Shown in pieces: positions 30,505 through 40,275 of a DNA stretch of 64,000 bases; position 1 is the first letter of the stretch; each line of letters begins with the position of its first letter. The position numbers and the translations under genes are program-made. The DNA lies in NCBI GenBank assembly GCA_024734495.1, contig JALMQS010000128.1:23114875-23178874 (forward strand), given 5' to 3'. The notes under the pieces were generated by a model. That model did not search any database. It was not told the origin of the DNA and saw nothing but the letters and a program-made list of their open reading frames with translations. The stretch comes from Forficula auricularia. Lineage: Eukaryota; Arthropoda; Insecta; Dermaptera; Forficulidae.

Positions 30505-30556
30505 TGTGATAGACTGATGATGAAGGCAAATCCTTCGAAACTATAGTCTCTAGAAA
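30505..30556 (+). ncRNA. Hammerhead-like motif in a family D arm
   Basis: ATAGA, then CTGATGA (30514-30520), one extra T, stem II GAAGG-CAAAT-CCTTC, GAAA (30537-30540), CTATAGTC and TCTA. Stem I can form as TAGA/TCTA, stem II is a perfect 5-bp helix and the expected cleavage triplet GUC is present. The extra base after CTGATGA departs from the canonical core, so self-cleavage is uncertain. See findings. Confidence 0.4.
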
Positions 30557-30650
30557 TAATTAAAAATTATTTTATTTAAAAAACAGAAGACTCTCTCATT
30601 TTATCTTTAACCTAAAATAAAAACAATTATGTTACCATCGACAGTGAAAT

Positions 30651-30800
30651 CTTTTATTCAACTAATCTTTGTTTCTCTTTGTAAATAAATTATATGTACC
30701 ATATACATATTTATATTTGATATTTATGTTTATTTGCATCAAACAGAAGACAACCTCTTTGTTTCTCTTTATGATTCAACACATGTAATTAAATTATTCA
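30651..30800. repeat. Family D derivative
   Basis: TAATCTTTGTTTCTCTTTGT and, after a short A+T core, TTTATTTGCATCAAACAGAA, then GACAACCTCTTTGTTTCTCT. Two distal arms with the middle deleted. Confidence 0.65.
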
Positions 30801-30804
30801 TTCC

Positions 30805-31325
30805 ATCAGATCTAGTAGATGGGAATCTCTCCTGTTTTCTTTAACTTGATCTAATTTATAAATTTTGAATGTTGGCTTTTCATATAAAAGGAAAGTGAAT
30901 GAAAATAAGCCCGACAGCTCAGAGTTTTCATTTTGTTTCCCTCTACTATACTTGTCTTCTCTTTTGTGTGTGTATCATGTCACTTGTGGTTTTCTTTCAA
31001 TCTTTTCATCTTCTTTTTATTATTCTCGTCTCTCTCTTCTTGTCAAAGTCTATTTTACCCCCTCTATTTTTATCTACTGTATGTTATACCCGTACTTGTG
31101 CACTTGCATACTGCCCTATAGGGACTTGGATGCGACTGAGTTTGAACAAACTAGGTCATAATGCAGTTATTGGTTTTCGCAAATCTCTTGATTCCAATGT
31201 GATTTGAATAAAATGGATAAATTTCAGAATCTCTCTTCCAAATGAAAATGTTAAAGCAGGGCATGCATTAAGCATTCTCATATTATAAATCGTTCAAAGC
31301 ATTAGGATAAATATTATTAAGATTG
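30805..31325. other. No gene; pyrimidine-rich stretch
   Basis: 30900-31080 is T/C-rich and gives three overlapping hydrophobic frames, which I regard as composition artefacts. 31085-31260 is more balanced and looks single-copy. No motif proves a function. Confidence 0.4.
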
Positions 31326-31327
31326 TA

Positions 31328-31895
31328 CAGGGTGTCTGGTGGCAAATTTATATTTTTAAATACGATTATTTCAAAAAGTAATAAACGGTGTGGGGGGAGG
31401 GTGGCGACGTTGAAATTATCGTTCGGGATTTGTCAGTCACGATGTCGCAGTGGTCGAGTGAGCATCGCGCGTTCGCTGTGGAGACATTTTTTAAGAGTAA
31501 TGATTCTTACGTAATTGCTCGTTTTCGCACTGTAAATCCCATTTTTTGGAGCGACGAGGCTCATTTTCAATTAAACGGCCACATGAACAAGCATATCTGC
31601 CATTACTGGTCACCAAGAACCCGCAACCCTCGATTGAAACACCAAAAACCATTGCATTTCCCCAGGGTAACTGTTTGGTGTGCCTTATCCACGCATGAGA
31701 GCGTGTGGCGCAGAACACGAGGCTCCGTTTTGAACAGTGTGTTCAACTCGACTTAAGACATCTGGATGACATACTCTTTAAAAAATAAAATCCGCATTTC
31801 TATTCTTTCGTTCAATGCTCTTAATAAAACTTCATGTCAATTATTACGTTTTTATATTTAAGTTTGAAAATATAAATCTGCTACCAGACACCCTG
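31328..31895 (+). mobile_element. Internally deleted mariner-like transposon
   Basis: Terminal repeats CAGGGTGTCTGGTGGCAAAT, then TTATATTTT, and inverted AAAATATAAATCTGCTACCA, then GACACCCTG, with TA on both sides (31326-31327, 31896-31897). The transposase gene in the middle has lost its central portion. Size is 568 bp against more than 1 kb for complete relatives. Confidence 0.92.
31442..31756 (+). pseudogene. Deleted transposase (N-terminus joined to DDE start)
   Basis: The frame reads MSQWSSEHRAFAVETFFKSN, DSYVIARFRT, then directly VNPIFWSDEAHFQLNGHMN, KHICHYWSPRTRNPRLKHQK and PLHFPRVTVWCALSTHESVW. The N-terminal part resembles the HTH/DUF4817 start of insect mariner relatives. WSDEAHF supplies the first catalytic aspartate and VTVWCAL is the following conserved strand. 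A large internal deletion removes most of the DNA-binding domain, and the frame ends at 31756, well before the second and third acidic residues. After the stop only LRHLDD-like residues in another frame remain. Confidence 0.85.
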
Positions 31896-31899
31896 TATA

Positions 31900-33075
31900 A
31901 TAGTCATATTTGGTGAGTAATTTCAACTTTGTTTAGAATAATGTTTAAATAACCTGCCATCTATTAGATCTGAGATTAAATGGATTATTTTTAATTTTGT
32001 AAATCGGAAAGTTACTTTTACTTACAGGGTAAACAATTGGCCCGGATTACTAATTTTGGCACACGGCATGTTAAGGTGGGGGGGCAGAGGGACAGTGCCC
32101 CCCATACAAAACTCATAGCCCCCCTTAGAAAATTCGAAACAATATTATTACATTAAATCATTTCGTTACTTCCAAAATTTGCCAATTCTAATAAAAAGTT
32201 ATCTTTTTATAAAAAAATATTGTATTTACTCTAGAAGGGCCCGTGGAGGGAGGTTGATTTTTTTTTTTGAATACAGTAAACTAACTATTGGTTATCTGCA
32301 AGACCCATAGGAAAAATAAGAAAAAAATAGACTATTGACCTATAAACAAATAAAATATGTTTAACTTTTAACATAATAAGAAAATATTCTATTTAATAAC
32401 ATTTAATTCACACATGATAGCAAAATAATTTTCGTATTGTATATGAACAGTTTTAAAATTTTAATTACATTACAAGTTGACTCTGCAAGAGTCTCTCGTG
32501 AACTGATTCTCCTGGTTCATTAGGATTTTTTAGCAACTGAAGAAGGGTTAGTTTTCAAATATTTAGTGGCCCAACATAAAAATCAGTTATCTGTTATTAA
32601 AGAAATATATTAATAAGTGAGCTTTTAAAGACAGTTGTCAATCTTTGACCAGAATATGTTGTTGCACCCTTGAAAATTTTCCTCTGAATATATTCAAATA
32701 AAACAATCAAAATCTTATATACATATATATTAATGATTTTAAATCCATTTTAAATAAACTTGTCTTAACGCTTTAAACTATTTAATAAAATAGTTATTTA
32801 ACTGCTTTCCACTGATCTCTAACGGTTCTCGTGGTCCCCAGGCTCATTGCTGTTAATGGTATAATTGTATATTTAAATTATTTTGTTTATTTATTTATTA
32901 TATTATATAATCGTACAATTAAATGTATTAAATTTTAATATGTTATAAGATATTTCAATAGTGTAAACTGTATGCAACTTATTGAATCCATAACAAAGAA
33001 TGTGTCCCTATCTAATGTCAAGAGACGTCCCAACCAACGCCAACGTCTCGATAAAACAAACCAAAAGAATTAATA
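31900..33075. other. No gene; HP-family fragment at 31951-32012
   Basis: 31951-32012 carries GCCATCTATTAGATCTGAGA, then TTAAATGGATTATTTTTAAT, an HP-family half. The remainder shows no supported frame; G-rich run at 32075-32085. Confidence 0.5.
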
Positions 33076-33079
33076 ATGA

Positions 33080-34127
33080 AAATGAAATCCATCTTATTTT
33101 ATTGATTTAATCTATCTGGTGGTTCACAGTATCTTTTTAATATAAGGAAATAGCACTTTGATTAAAAATTTTAAGGTTCAAAAGAAATTTTATGAAAAGA
33201 TCCAATTTTTCTCTGCCGGGAGCGAATCAACTAGAAATGCCAAAAGGTTTTATTTTTTCTCATTAAAAATCTATTCAAATCTTTTGAAATTTCATATCTG
33301 TTTCTTCTTTCCTTTTATATTTTATAGAAAATATTTTTTATTAAAATGTTTTCATTTTAAAGGGTACCTTATTTGAAGCCTAATTCAAAAAAAACGCCAA
33401 TAACTCCTTTGAAATAATTTTTAAAAATATGAAATTAATTAGATATTATAAAACAATTATTTATTAATAATTTAATTAAATTTTGAACGAAATCAATTCA
33501 GTACTTTTTGAGAAAATCGTCTAAAACCTATAAAACCGTCTATGAAAGGCCGTTTTAGAAACATTTTAAAATTCAACTCCATGTCACAAGTCAATGTTCC
33601 GTTTCATAAGACTTTTTTCAAAGGCATCTCATGCTTTCAAAAAACATCGTTTTTTTGGCAGTTCAGATGGTTTTTGTCTATTTTCTCAAAAAGTACTTAA
33701 TCAATTTCGTTCAAAATTGAAGTAAATTATTAATAATTAATTATTTTATAATATCTATTAATTTCATCTTTTAAAAAAAATTTAACGGAGTTATTAGCGT
33801 TTTTTCAAAATGGATTTCAAATAAACTACCCTTTAAAATGCAAATTTCCTAATAATAATTATTTGATATAAAAGATAAATAAACTAACAAAAACAAAATA
33901 CAGATATGAAATTTCAATAGATTAGAATAAATATCTAATGAGAAAAAAAAATAAAACTTTTGGCCATTTCTAGTTGATTCGCTCCCGGAGAGAAGAAATT
34001 GAAACTTTTCAAATTTCTTTTAAACTACAAAATTCTTAATCAAAATCCTATTTTATTATATTATAAAGGTCTTTGAACCTCCAGATAAATGAAATCGATA
34101 AAATAAAATTGATTTCTTCCTCATTTA
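33080..34127. repeat. Very long palindrome of about 1.05 kb
   Basis: The two halves are diverged inverted copies along their whole length, each about 490 bp. Left AATGAAATCCATCTTATTTT ... TCTGCCGGGAGCGAATCAAC ... TCAGTACTTTTTGAGAAAAT; right ATTTTCTCAAAAAGTACTTA ... GTTGATTCGCTCCCGGAGAG ... AAATCGATAAAATAAAATTG. The centre is near 33600. No ORF is shared by the arms; the 72-codon frame at 33158-33376 is low complexity. This is probably a large foldback transposon. Confidence 0.9.
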
Positions 34128-34129
34128 TA

Positions 34130-35370
34130 ATTCCACTGGTCTCTTATAACGAGAGGATGGGTCGCCATCAGACACTATTTATTATTGATTCAAGTCCATT
34201 CACTCTATAATATTGGAATATTTTTTAACTCGTAAACTATTGATTTTAAACATTTCACTCACATAAACTTTTTTTTTTTTCATTCTAATAATTATTTAAT
34301 TGATAACTATACAGTTCCTTCAATTTAATGAAAAATTTAAATCAAGTCACTTAAGTTCTGGAAGAAATTTAATAAATAAACTTTTTTGTTGGAAATTAAA
34401 TCTTCTTTAATAAAGTTCATTATATACATTTATGTACCTCTAAGGGTTAGGGAGTAATGGGGAAATTTATGGTTAATGTTATATAAATCCAGGTCTAGCG
34501 TCCTATACATTGTACAATGTACATATTACATAAACTCCCTAACTACGCCAATAGCACTCGGGCTCGATTTGAAATTCATATTCAATTTGGGAAAAGTCAT
34601 TCCATTGCACTTTGAATATATTGAAGAAATTCAAAATTCGAAACAATCACCCCGATTAGATGTTTTCCTCTTGTTGTAATAGTGAGCTGGTCACATAACA
34701 AACTAATTAATGAACTTGAACAGATAAAATATTTTTATTTAAAAAGACTGATGATAAATGGGAAACGTTCGAAAATATAGTCTTTAAAAAATTAATTATA
34801 TATATATATGTTTATTTCCATAAAGTAGAGTACAATCTCTTTCATTTCTCTTTATTGTCCATTTCTAGTAACAAAATCCATATTGTAATATTAATTTTTT
34901 CTTTCACGTGTAGATCTCTAGAATGCTTTTTGATTGCGTTAAAAGAAAAAAAATCTATATTCTTTTTTCTCCTTTTTTTGTGACAATAATGATTGATTTA
35001 GATTTTTCCAATTTCATCTTTAAAATTGGAAAAAATAAAAAATTCATTATTAGTTCTCTCGATTGATTCTTGGAAAAGTAATGTAGATAAAAAAAAAGTA
35101 AGTAAAAAATAAAAAAAGAGAGAGGAATATTTCATATTCCATCGCGTAATTTAGATCATCCAGCAATTTAGCTCAAATAGGGTGAACATTTTTTTTTAAA
35201 GAGGATTAACTAAACCTATTAAATTGAATTAAGAATTAAGAAAAAAATTAGATTTAAAAAGTATAATTAGTAGAAAAATTTGAAAACATTTTCAAAGTGT
35301 AATATATATGTATGAAAAATATATTTAAATATAAACATAATTATTGTAAGAAGTTCGTGGCTGTTGATGA
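34130..35370. other. No gene; family D fragment at 34740-34870
   Basis: 34740-34870 holds AAAAAGACTGATGATAAATG, a hammerhead-like core, then GTTTATTTCCATAAAGTAGA and CTCTTTCATTTCTCTTTATT. The 67-codon frame at 34476-34679 has no motif. Confidence 0.5.
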
Positions 35371-35375
35371 AACTA

Positions 35376-35812
35376 TACTAGATGAAGGAGGAGGTATCAG
35401 CCAAAGATGGAATCACTGGGTTCAATAAAACACCTTTAATGAAGACGTTTCGGCCTAAATTTTATTTGGCCATCTTCAGTCAATTAGGAGTTATACACAA
35501 AATGCGGTACACATATGTGATCGAACCAAGCCTTGTCCAAAAATAAAAATTTCTTTTAGCTTCATGCGGGTTTACAGCGATGCCTGGACCCTGACTTTCA
35601 TTCCTGACGCTTTTGGGTCCAGGCACGTTAAAAATTCGCATGCTTTAAAAATTTTATTTTGACAGGAGCTGGTTCGATCCTACGCGGCATTTTATGTGCT
35701 AACTCCTAATTGACGATGGCCAAATAAAATTTAGGCCATCTCATTAAAAGGTGTTTTAATTAGACAGTGATTCCATCTTTTTTAACTGATACCCTCCTCC
35801 TCATCTAGTATA
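35376..35812. repeat. Foldback element with hammerhead-like motif (GGAGGAGG family)
   Basis: The left arm CTAGATGAAGGAGGAGGTAT, then GATGGAATCACTG, faces the right arm CAGTGATTCCATC, then GATACCCTCCTCCTCATCTA. Deeper in the arms, TTTTATTTGGCCATCTTCAG pairs with GACGATGGCCAAATAAAATT. The minus strand of the left arm reads CTGAAGA-T-GGCC...GGCC-GAAACGTC, the cleanest stem II of the motif in the window. Confidence 0.85.
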
Positions 35813-36054
35813 TAAACATAATTAATAAAAATAAAAAAAAAAAACTTGGTACGCTCTTGTCAAAGATTGATTTGGCGATATTATTTTAAGCGTACGTTTT
35901 AGGCTAGATACTTGGCAAAAATCTATTATTTCTCATCAATTAAAACTGTTCAAGGGCTTCCAATTTAATTTATTTTTTATGTTTTATTTCGGGGTTTTTG
36001 CATTTTTTTTAATGGTCCTTACTTGAGAATGTATATAATGATCCTGATACAAGA

Positions 36055-36235
36055 AGTTCTACCAAAAAGGTACAACCTTTGTATTCCTCGGTGGGCCCTT
36101 GTATCGTGTAAATAAGAAGAGATTTAGGGATTGTGTAGGAGTCGAAGGTCTCTGTGGATGATGGTCTTGAAAGATTGAAGGTTATAAGTAATAAGTTATA
36201 GTTTATATAGAGATAGAGTGGAATTATTTATTTTT
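36055..36235 (-). mobile_element. 3' end fragment of LINE family A
   Basis: GAAGTTCTACCAAAAAGGTA, then CAACC, and CGTGTAAATAAGAAGAG and GAGTCGAAGGTCTCTGTGGA align in order with the 3' UTR of the LINE at 14450-14600. It is diverged and lacks coding sequence. Confidence 0.7.
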
Positions 36236-36301
36236 TATTCTTATTTATTTATTTGTTTTCAACTGCTAAATGCCTAATATACAGTATTATAATACAAAAA
36301 T

Positions 36302-36638
36302 TAGCAAATGGTGTAATGGTCAGCATAACTGGCTGGCAACCCGGAGGTCTCGGGTTCGATTCCCGGCTATACCTAGACATTTTTCTGTAAGTATAGGATC
36401 TGGTAATAAAAATTAAGTAGGAGATAAATTTAACCTAATTTATCGCGCGGAGAATTTACCACTGATCGCAGCCCCTAAAAACTTAGTAAATTGGACTATA
36501 TCTAACTTTCTGAGATTTGGCACGTGATCCCGGCTTCTTTTCCTTTTACTCTGTTCTTTTCACGATGGAGGGGCCAGTCCATACAAGCCTTTAGGGTATG
36601 GACCTTCTGGTGTATCTCCTTCTCACATCAATATCATT

Positions 36639-36708
<70 letters not shown>
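36302..36708 (+). mobile_element. tRNA-headed SINE, family S, with LINE-derived tail
   Basis: The head (36302-36374) contains GGTGTAATGGTCAGCATAAC (A box region) and TCTCGGGTTCGATTCCCGG (B box), resembling a tRNA of the Asp/Glu/Gly type. The body follows (TTTATCGCGCGGAGAATTTA, CCACTGATCGCAGCCCCTAA). The tail GATGGAGGGGCCAGTCCATA ... GGTGTATCTCCTTCTCACAT closely matches the 3' end of LINE family A at 14450-14530. It ends in a 68-bp TA microsatellite. It lies inside LINE family B. Confidence 0.88.
36641..36708. repeat. TA microsatellite, 68 bp
   Basis: Uninterrupted TA dinucleotides form the tail of the SINE and probably expanded after insertion. Confidence 0.95.
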
Positions 36709-36709
<1 letters not shown>

Positions 36710-36906
36710 CAATATTAATACTAAAGAAAATCAAAGTAAAATCTTCAAAATAATACAAAAATAATCAAACAATAATATAATAATATAATAATGATACAAT
36801 AATAGTAAAACAACAATATAATATAAAATAATAGTACAATCAATAGTTTACTTATAGATAGTAGGGTCAGCATTTTGGGGGGTTATCCAATTGTTGAGAC
36901 AAATCA

Positions 36907-37095
36907 TTATAGCATTAGTTTAAATATTGGATTAGCTTCAGAATGACGACTGGAGGGAACTTCTGGATAAAAAGCTAATCTATTTCTGAGTACATAATTT
37001 GAGTTATGTACAGGAAAAAAGTTTTGAAGATCAAGACACTTCACCTTGTTTGACTTAATCTTGTACCATACCATAGTTATTAATTCCAGTTTCTC
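36907..37095 (-). pseudogene. LINE family B ORF2 C-terminal remnant
   Basis: The frame MVWYKIKSNKVKCLDLQNFF, then PVHNSNYVLRNRLAFYPEVP and SSRHSEANPIFKLM, aligns residue by residue with YKIMSGQVKCTELSALFPLH, SPNYALRRTMPFYPEMPTGR of the 17.9-kb copy. Only about 60 residues are left. Confidence 0.8.
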
Positions 37096-37403
37096 CAGAA
37101 AAATCGTGATATTTGAAAATGAAACCACGTGATTAAATTCAAAATTTTACCCTCTCCTCCCACCCACCTACCTAGATGAACTTGGCCAGAGGCTCCGTCT
37201 TTGTCTTCACTTGCCCTTGATTTCTCATCGAGCATACACTAACCTGATTTCCTGCCCATCAATCTTTTTCTGTTTTTCCTTTCATAACCCTTCGACCCTT
37301 ATTATTCTCTATCTCCTGAAACTACGTTCATCTGCCCTACTCTCTCTAACCTAAATCTTTGAGCATTCCAAATACATACAACATCATTGGCTCCCGATAT
37401 TTT

Positions 37404-38022
37404 GAGGCATTCCACGCTAAATCGGACGGTTTGAAAAATTTTAATTTTTATTTCCATCATTTTTTGACATTTTTTAGTATCCATCAAAAAAAAAACTCTT
37501 TTTGAAATTTTTTGATCAACGTTTAAAAGATATCGAATTTCGGTTTTTCGCTCATAACCTCTTCAAAAATGGTCCAAATTCATTTTTTTTTTTTTTTTTT
37601 GAAATTTTTGTTTTTTATATACATTTTTAGAAAAAAAAATACAAAAAATTATTTAAAGTGTTTTTATATGCGATTATTGAGTTTGAAAATTTTAATCTTG
37701 TTTTTGGAACTGTATGTAGGTACTCTTCAATTTTAATATTTTTTTATTTTAAGCTTCTATTCGTTCTACAAACTTTAAGACCAAGTTGATAGTGGGCCTA
37801 TGATAATTTCTATTTTTTCAATAAATAAAAAAATAGAAAAATGAATTTGAACGATTTTTGAAGAAGTTATGAGCAAAAAACTAAAATTCGATATCTTTTA
37901 AACCGGTGATCAAAAAAATTTCAAAATTTACCAGGGAGAGTTTTTTGATGGATACTAAAAAATATCAAAAAATTAAGGAAATTAAAATTTTTCAAACCGT
38001 CCGATTTGGCGTGGAATGCCTC
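37404..38022. repeat. Palindromic element with GAGGCATTCCACGC termini
   Basis: The termini GAGGCATTCCACGCTAAATC, then GGACGGTTTGAAAAATTT, are inverted at the right (AAATTTTTCAAACCGTCCGA, then TTTGGCGTGGAATGCCTC). The inverted similarity runs inward past GATATCGAATTTCG / CGATATC to a centre near 37700. TTT lies just outside both ends and could be a short target duplication. The frames at 37302-37487 (-) and 37906-38109 (+) are the same sequence in the two arms and not genes. Confidence 0.9.
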
Positions 38023-38024
38023 TT

Positions 38025-38600
38025 TCTTTATATATTCTGTTATTGTATTTTTTTTTCACAGCTTTCAATAAATATGCGAGTTTGTTATTGTTTCATGAAG
38101 AATAAGTAGAATAAGTATTTTTTTATCCAATGTTTTCACCGTCCCCTTCAATTCTACCCATTCTATTCGGCCCCAGCTCCTGATAGGAGTATCACTCTAC
38201 ATCCCACTCATCATCATCCCTTATAAATACCTCAAGTTATTTAATCCACATGTTTGTCTAATTTTTTAATTTTTATCTCTTTTCAAACTTATTATTATAA
38301 TATTCTCCCATACATGAGAACGATCGCAGAATAAGCCGATCGAAACGTCGTAATTATATTATATTATTTGTTCAAAAAATAATTATAGTATAATTAATTA
38401 TGTGTGAATTAAATACAATTTCTTAATTTAATCACAAAAATACAATCTTCAACAGCTACATATCTAGTTTAATTTATTAATGAAATTTGTAAGATTATTG
38501 AATTTGGAATGAATTGGATTGAATGAAAAAAAAATTACTTTAACCAGACACGTTCGACGAATCACCGAACGTAAGAGAGGAATACAAAAAGGCTTAAATA
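38025..38600. other. No gene recognised
   Basis: A hammerhead-like remnant (GAACGATCGC...GCCGATCGAAACGTCG) lies at 38308-38352; otherwise nothing identifiable. Confidence 0.4.
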
Positions 38601-38611
38601 GGGTGAGATGA

Positions 38612-38818
38612 TTGGGACAGACAGACATGCCTGCAGAATTAAGATGGAGACGAGAAATAATTGAAAGGTATAGCGTGGCAGACCACAGAAAAGAGGATTA
38701 TCTGCCACCCTTTCCCTGGTGGTGGATGGAATTGGGGCTTTTGGCTGGAATTTATAAGACGATTATGGAACGCAGCAATAATCCCAATGATTTCCAAAGG
38801 GTTAGGTATTTATGTTAA
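38612..38818 (+). CDS. Uncharacterised reading frame, possible exon or TE remnant
   Basis: This 69-codon frame lies in a 38570-38830 block that is less A+T-rich than its surroundings and has no repeat match in the window. It reads PAELRWRREIIERYSVADHR, KEDYLPPFPWWWMELGLLAG, IYKTIMERSNNPNDFQRVRY. The residue mix (charged, aromatic, few low-complexity runs) looks more protein-like than neighbouring frames. I do not recognise a family. A TGA precedes the first codon and no ATG or convincing splice acceptor sets a start, so it could equally be chance. Confidence 0.25.
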   Translation: MGQTDMPAELRWRREIIERYSVADHRKEDYLPPFPWWWMELGLLAGIYKTIMERSNNPNDFQRVRYLC

Positions 38819-39039
38819 ACCGTGTGTGGGAAAAATTAATTAGAATTCAAATCGCAAAGTATCACTTTTCAGGTGTTATTTAAATTTCAATGAAGCTAAT
38901 TATTTGATTTGGCAAAAGAAAGGTTTCAGTAGAAACCGCCTATAGACAAGACATTCTTATCTTAACAATTACCAATTTTAATCCTTATGTAAACATCTTA
39001 TACGTTTTCGTTTCGAATGACTGGGCGCCGCGATACTCC

Positions 39040-39260
39040 TACTTTATAACCACTTCCTTTATTTCAATCGGATTAAAAATTTGACACAACTAATAACTTA
39101 TGGCACTTGATAAATACACTAATTTTTGAAAAAATAGTTACAGCAGTTTTTGAGAAAATCAAAAATAACGAAATATCTTTCATGTAAATGTCCACTTCCG
39201 CTCTTCCAATTTCAACCAAAAGCTTGATTTACTCCTTTTAGCCTATTTCAAGCTAATATT
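39040..39260. repeat. Family H repeat
   Basis: CCTTTATTTCAATCGGATTA, then AAAATTTGACACAACTAATA, and ATCTTTCATGTAAATGTCCA match, partly inverted, 18960-19090 and 57670-57830. Confidence 0.65.
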
Positions 39261-39268
39261 AATTTTTA

Positions 39269-39560
39269 AAGATGAACGCTAAATTGCTAGATTTTACAAA
39301 CTAACTAAAGAAACTCAGAATTAATAAATTTTAGACATCAAGTGCATAACATAAAATCATCTTAGTTTTTAACACTTAATCGGTTTCGGAGATTAATATA
39401 TAGCTTTTAACTGAAGCAAAAAGCTACCGAGCATCGCTCGGTGGACAGGTACTTTATTTAAAAAGACCTAAAACATAAATATGTCAAAGTTCAAAATTTT
39501 CTTTCCACTCCTTCCATGAAAACTTTTAATGATCGAGTTCTGTGGAACACCCTGTGTGTG
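39269..39560. repeat. Dispersed repeat, family G, copy 1
   Basis: AAAGATGAACGCTAAATTGC, GATTTTACAAACTAACTAAA, TTTTAGACATCAAGTGCATA and the end CGAGTTCTGTGGAACACCCT match 51288-51575 in order. The middle (39399-39458) is replaced by a 60-bp motif with palindrome ACCGAGCATCGCTCGGT that also sits in the hAT MITE at 8118-8180. Confidence 0.8.
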
Positions 39561-39564
39561 TTGA

Positions 39565-40275
39565 AATTGAAATTGTGTGTTTGTGTGTATTAGCCCCTCC
39601 CAGGACAAAATCCTGGTTGCGCTACTGTTATGAAGTATAACATAGATAGATATACTGATTAAGATTTTCAAATTACTCTAATATTTTTTAAAATTCAAAA
39701 GATATTTTTTCAATGTTTTTTATTTTATTTATTTATTTTTTTTTTTAAAGACGTCATGAAAAAGAAAAAGAGGCGTCTGCATTTAGAAAGAAAAGAAACG
39801 TCAAAAGCGCGTTGTTTGCCTATGAACGAATACTGATTGGCAGACCCTTTGGGATACAGATAGAGATGATGCATTGATTCTTGTCATTCCTTCTTTTCTC
39901 TTAAACATCACTTTTATTTTTCTCCTGTCGTATTGAGCAAAAAAAAATCTCTCTCTTTGACACATAAAAATAAATCAGAACCTGTTCAGTGAGCAGTGCA
40001 AGTGCCCTCCATTAGGTAAACTCTTTCAAATCTTTTCATATATGCAAATAAAAAAAAAATTGATGTTTGTTTTTTATTACAAAAGCGGACAAAGCCTGAG
40101 CGGAGTATGCTAATAAGGCTCTCTAGGTAGCCACGCAAACACCCAAATTTACAATATACAGAACGCATATTTTTAGTCAGACGAGCCTAGTATTGAATTA
40201 ATCACAAAAATTAAAAAAAATTCTTATCATTTTGGAAAAAGTCTGAAACGTGGAGATATTCATTTTCAAACATGA
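39565..40275. other. No gene; part 39760-39900 more balanced
   Basis: 39760-39900 (GAGGCGTCTGCATTTAG, CTGATTGGCAGACCCTTTGG) looks single-copy. The frames at 39468-39671 and 39986-40168 (both minus) show no motif. Confidence 0.35.

Larger units (their letters stand above)
36236..37095 (-). mobile_element. LINE family B, copy 2, split by a SINE
   Basis: The 3' tail (TTATTTATTTATTTG, TTTTCAACTGCTAAATGCCT) matches the 17.75-kb copy. Coding remnants are at 36900-37095. The SINE at 36302-36708 interrupts the 3' UTR. Confidence 0.75.

Noticed and set aside
30865..31207. Three overlapping hydrophobic frames of 62-102 codons
   Set aside because: A T/C-rich stretch gives hydrophobic residues in every frame. 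Three frames are open at once, so composition explains them.
36641..36708. Replication origin or promoter because of a long TA tract
   Set aside because: It is the tail of a SINE; TA microsatellites behind repeats occur also at 51577.
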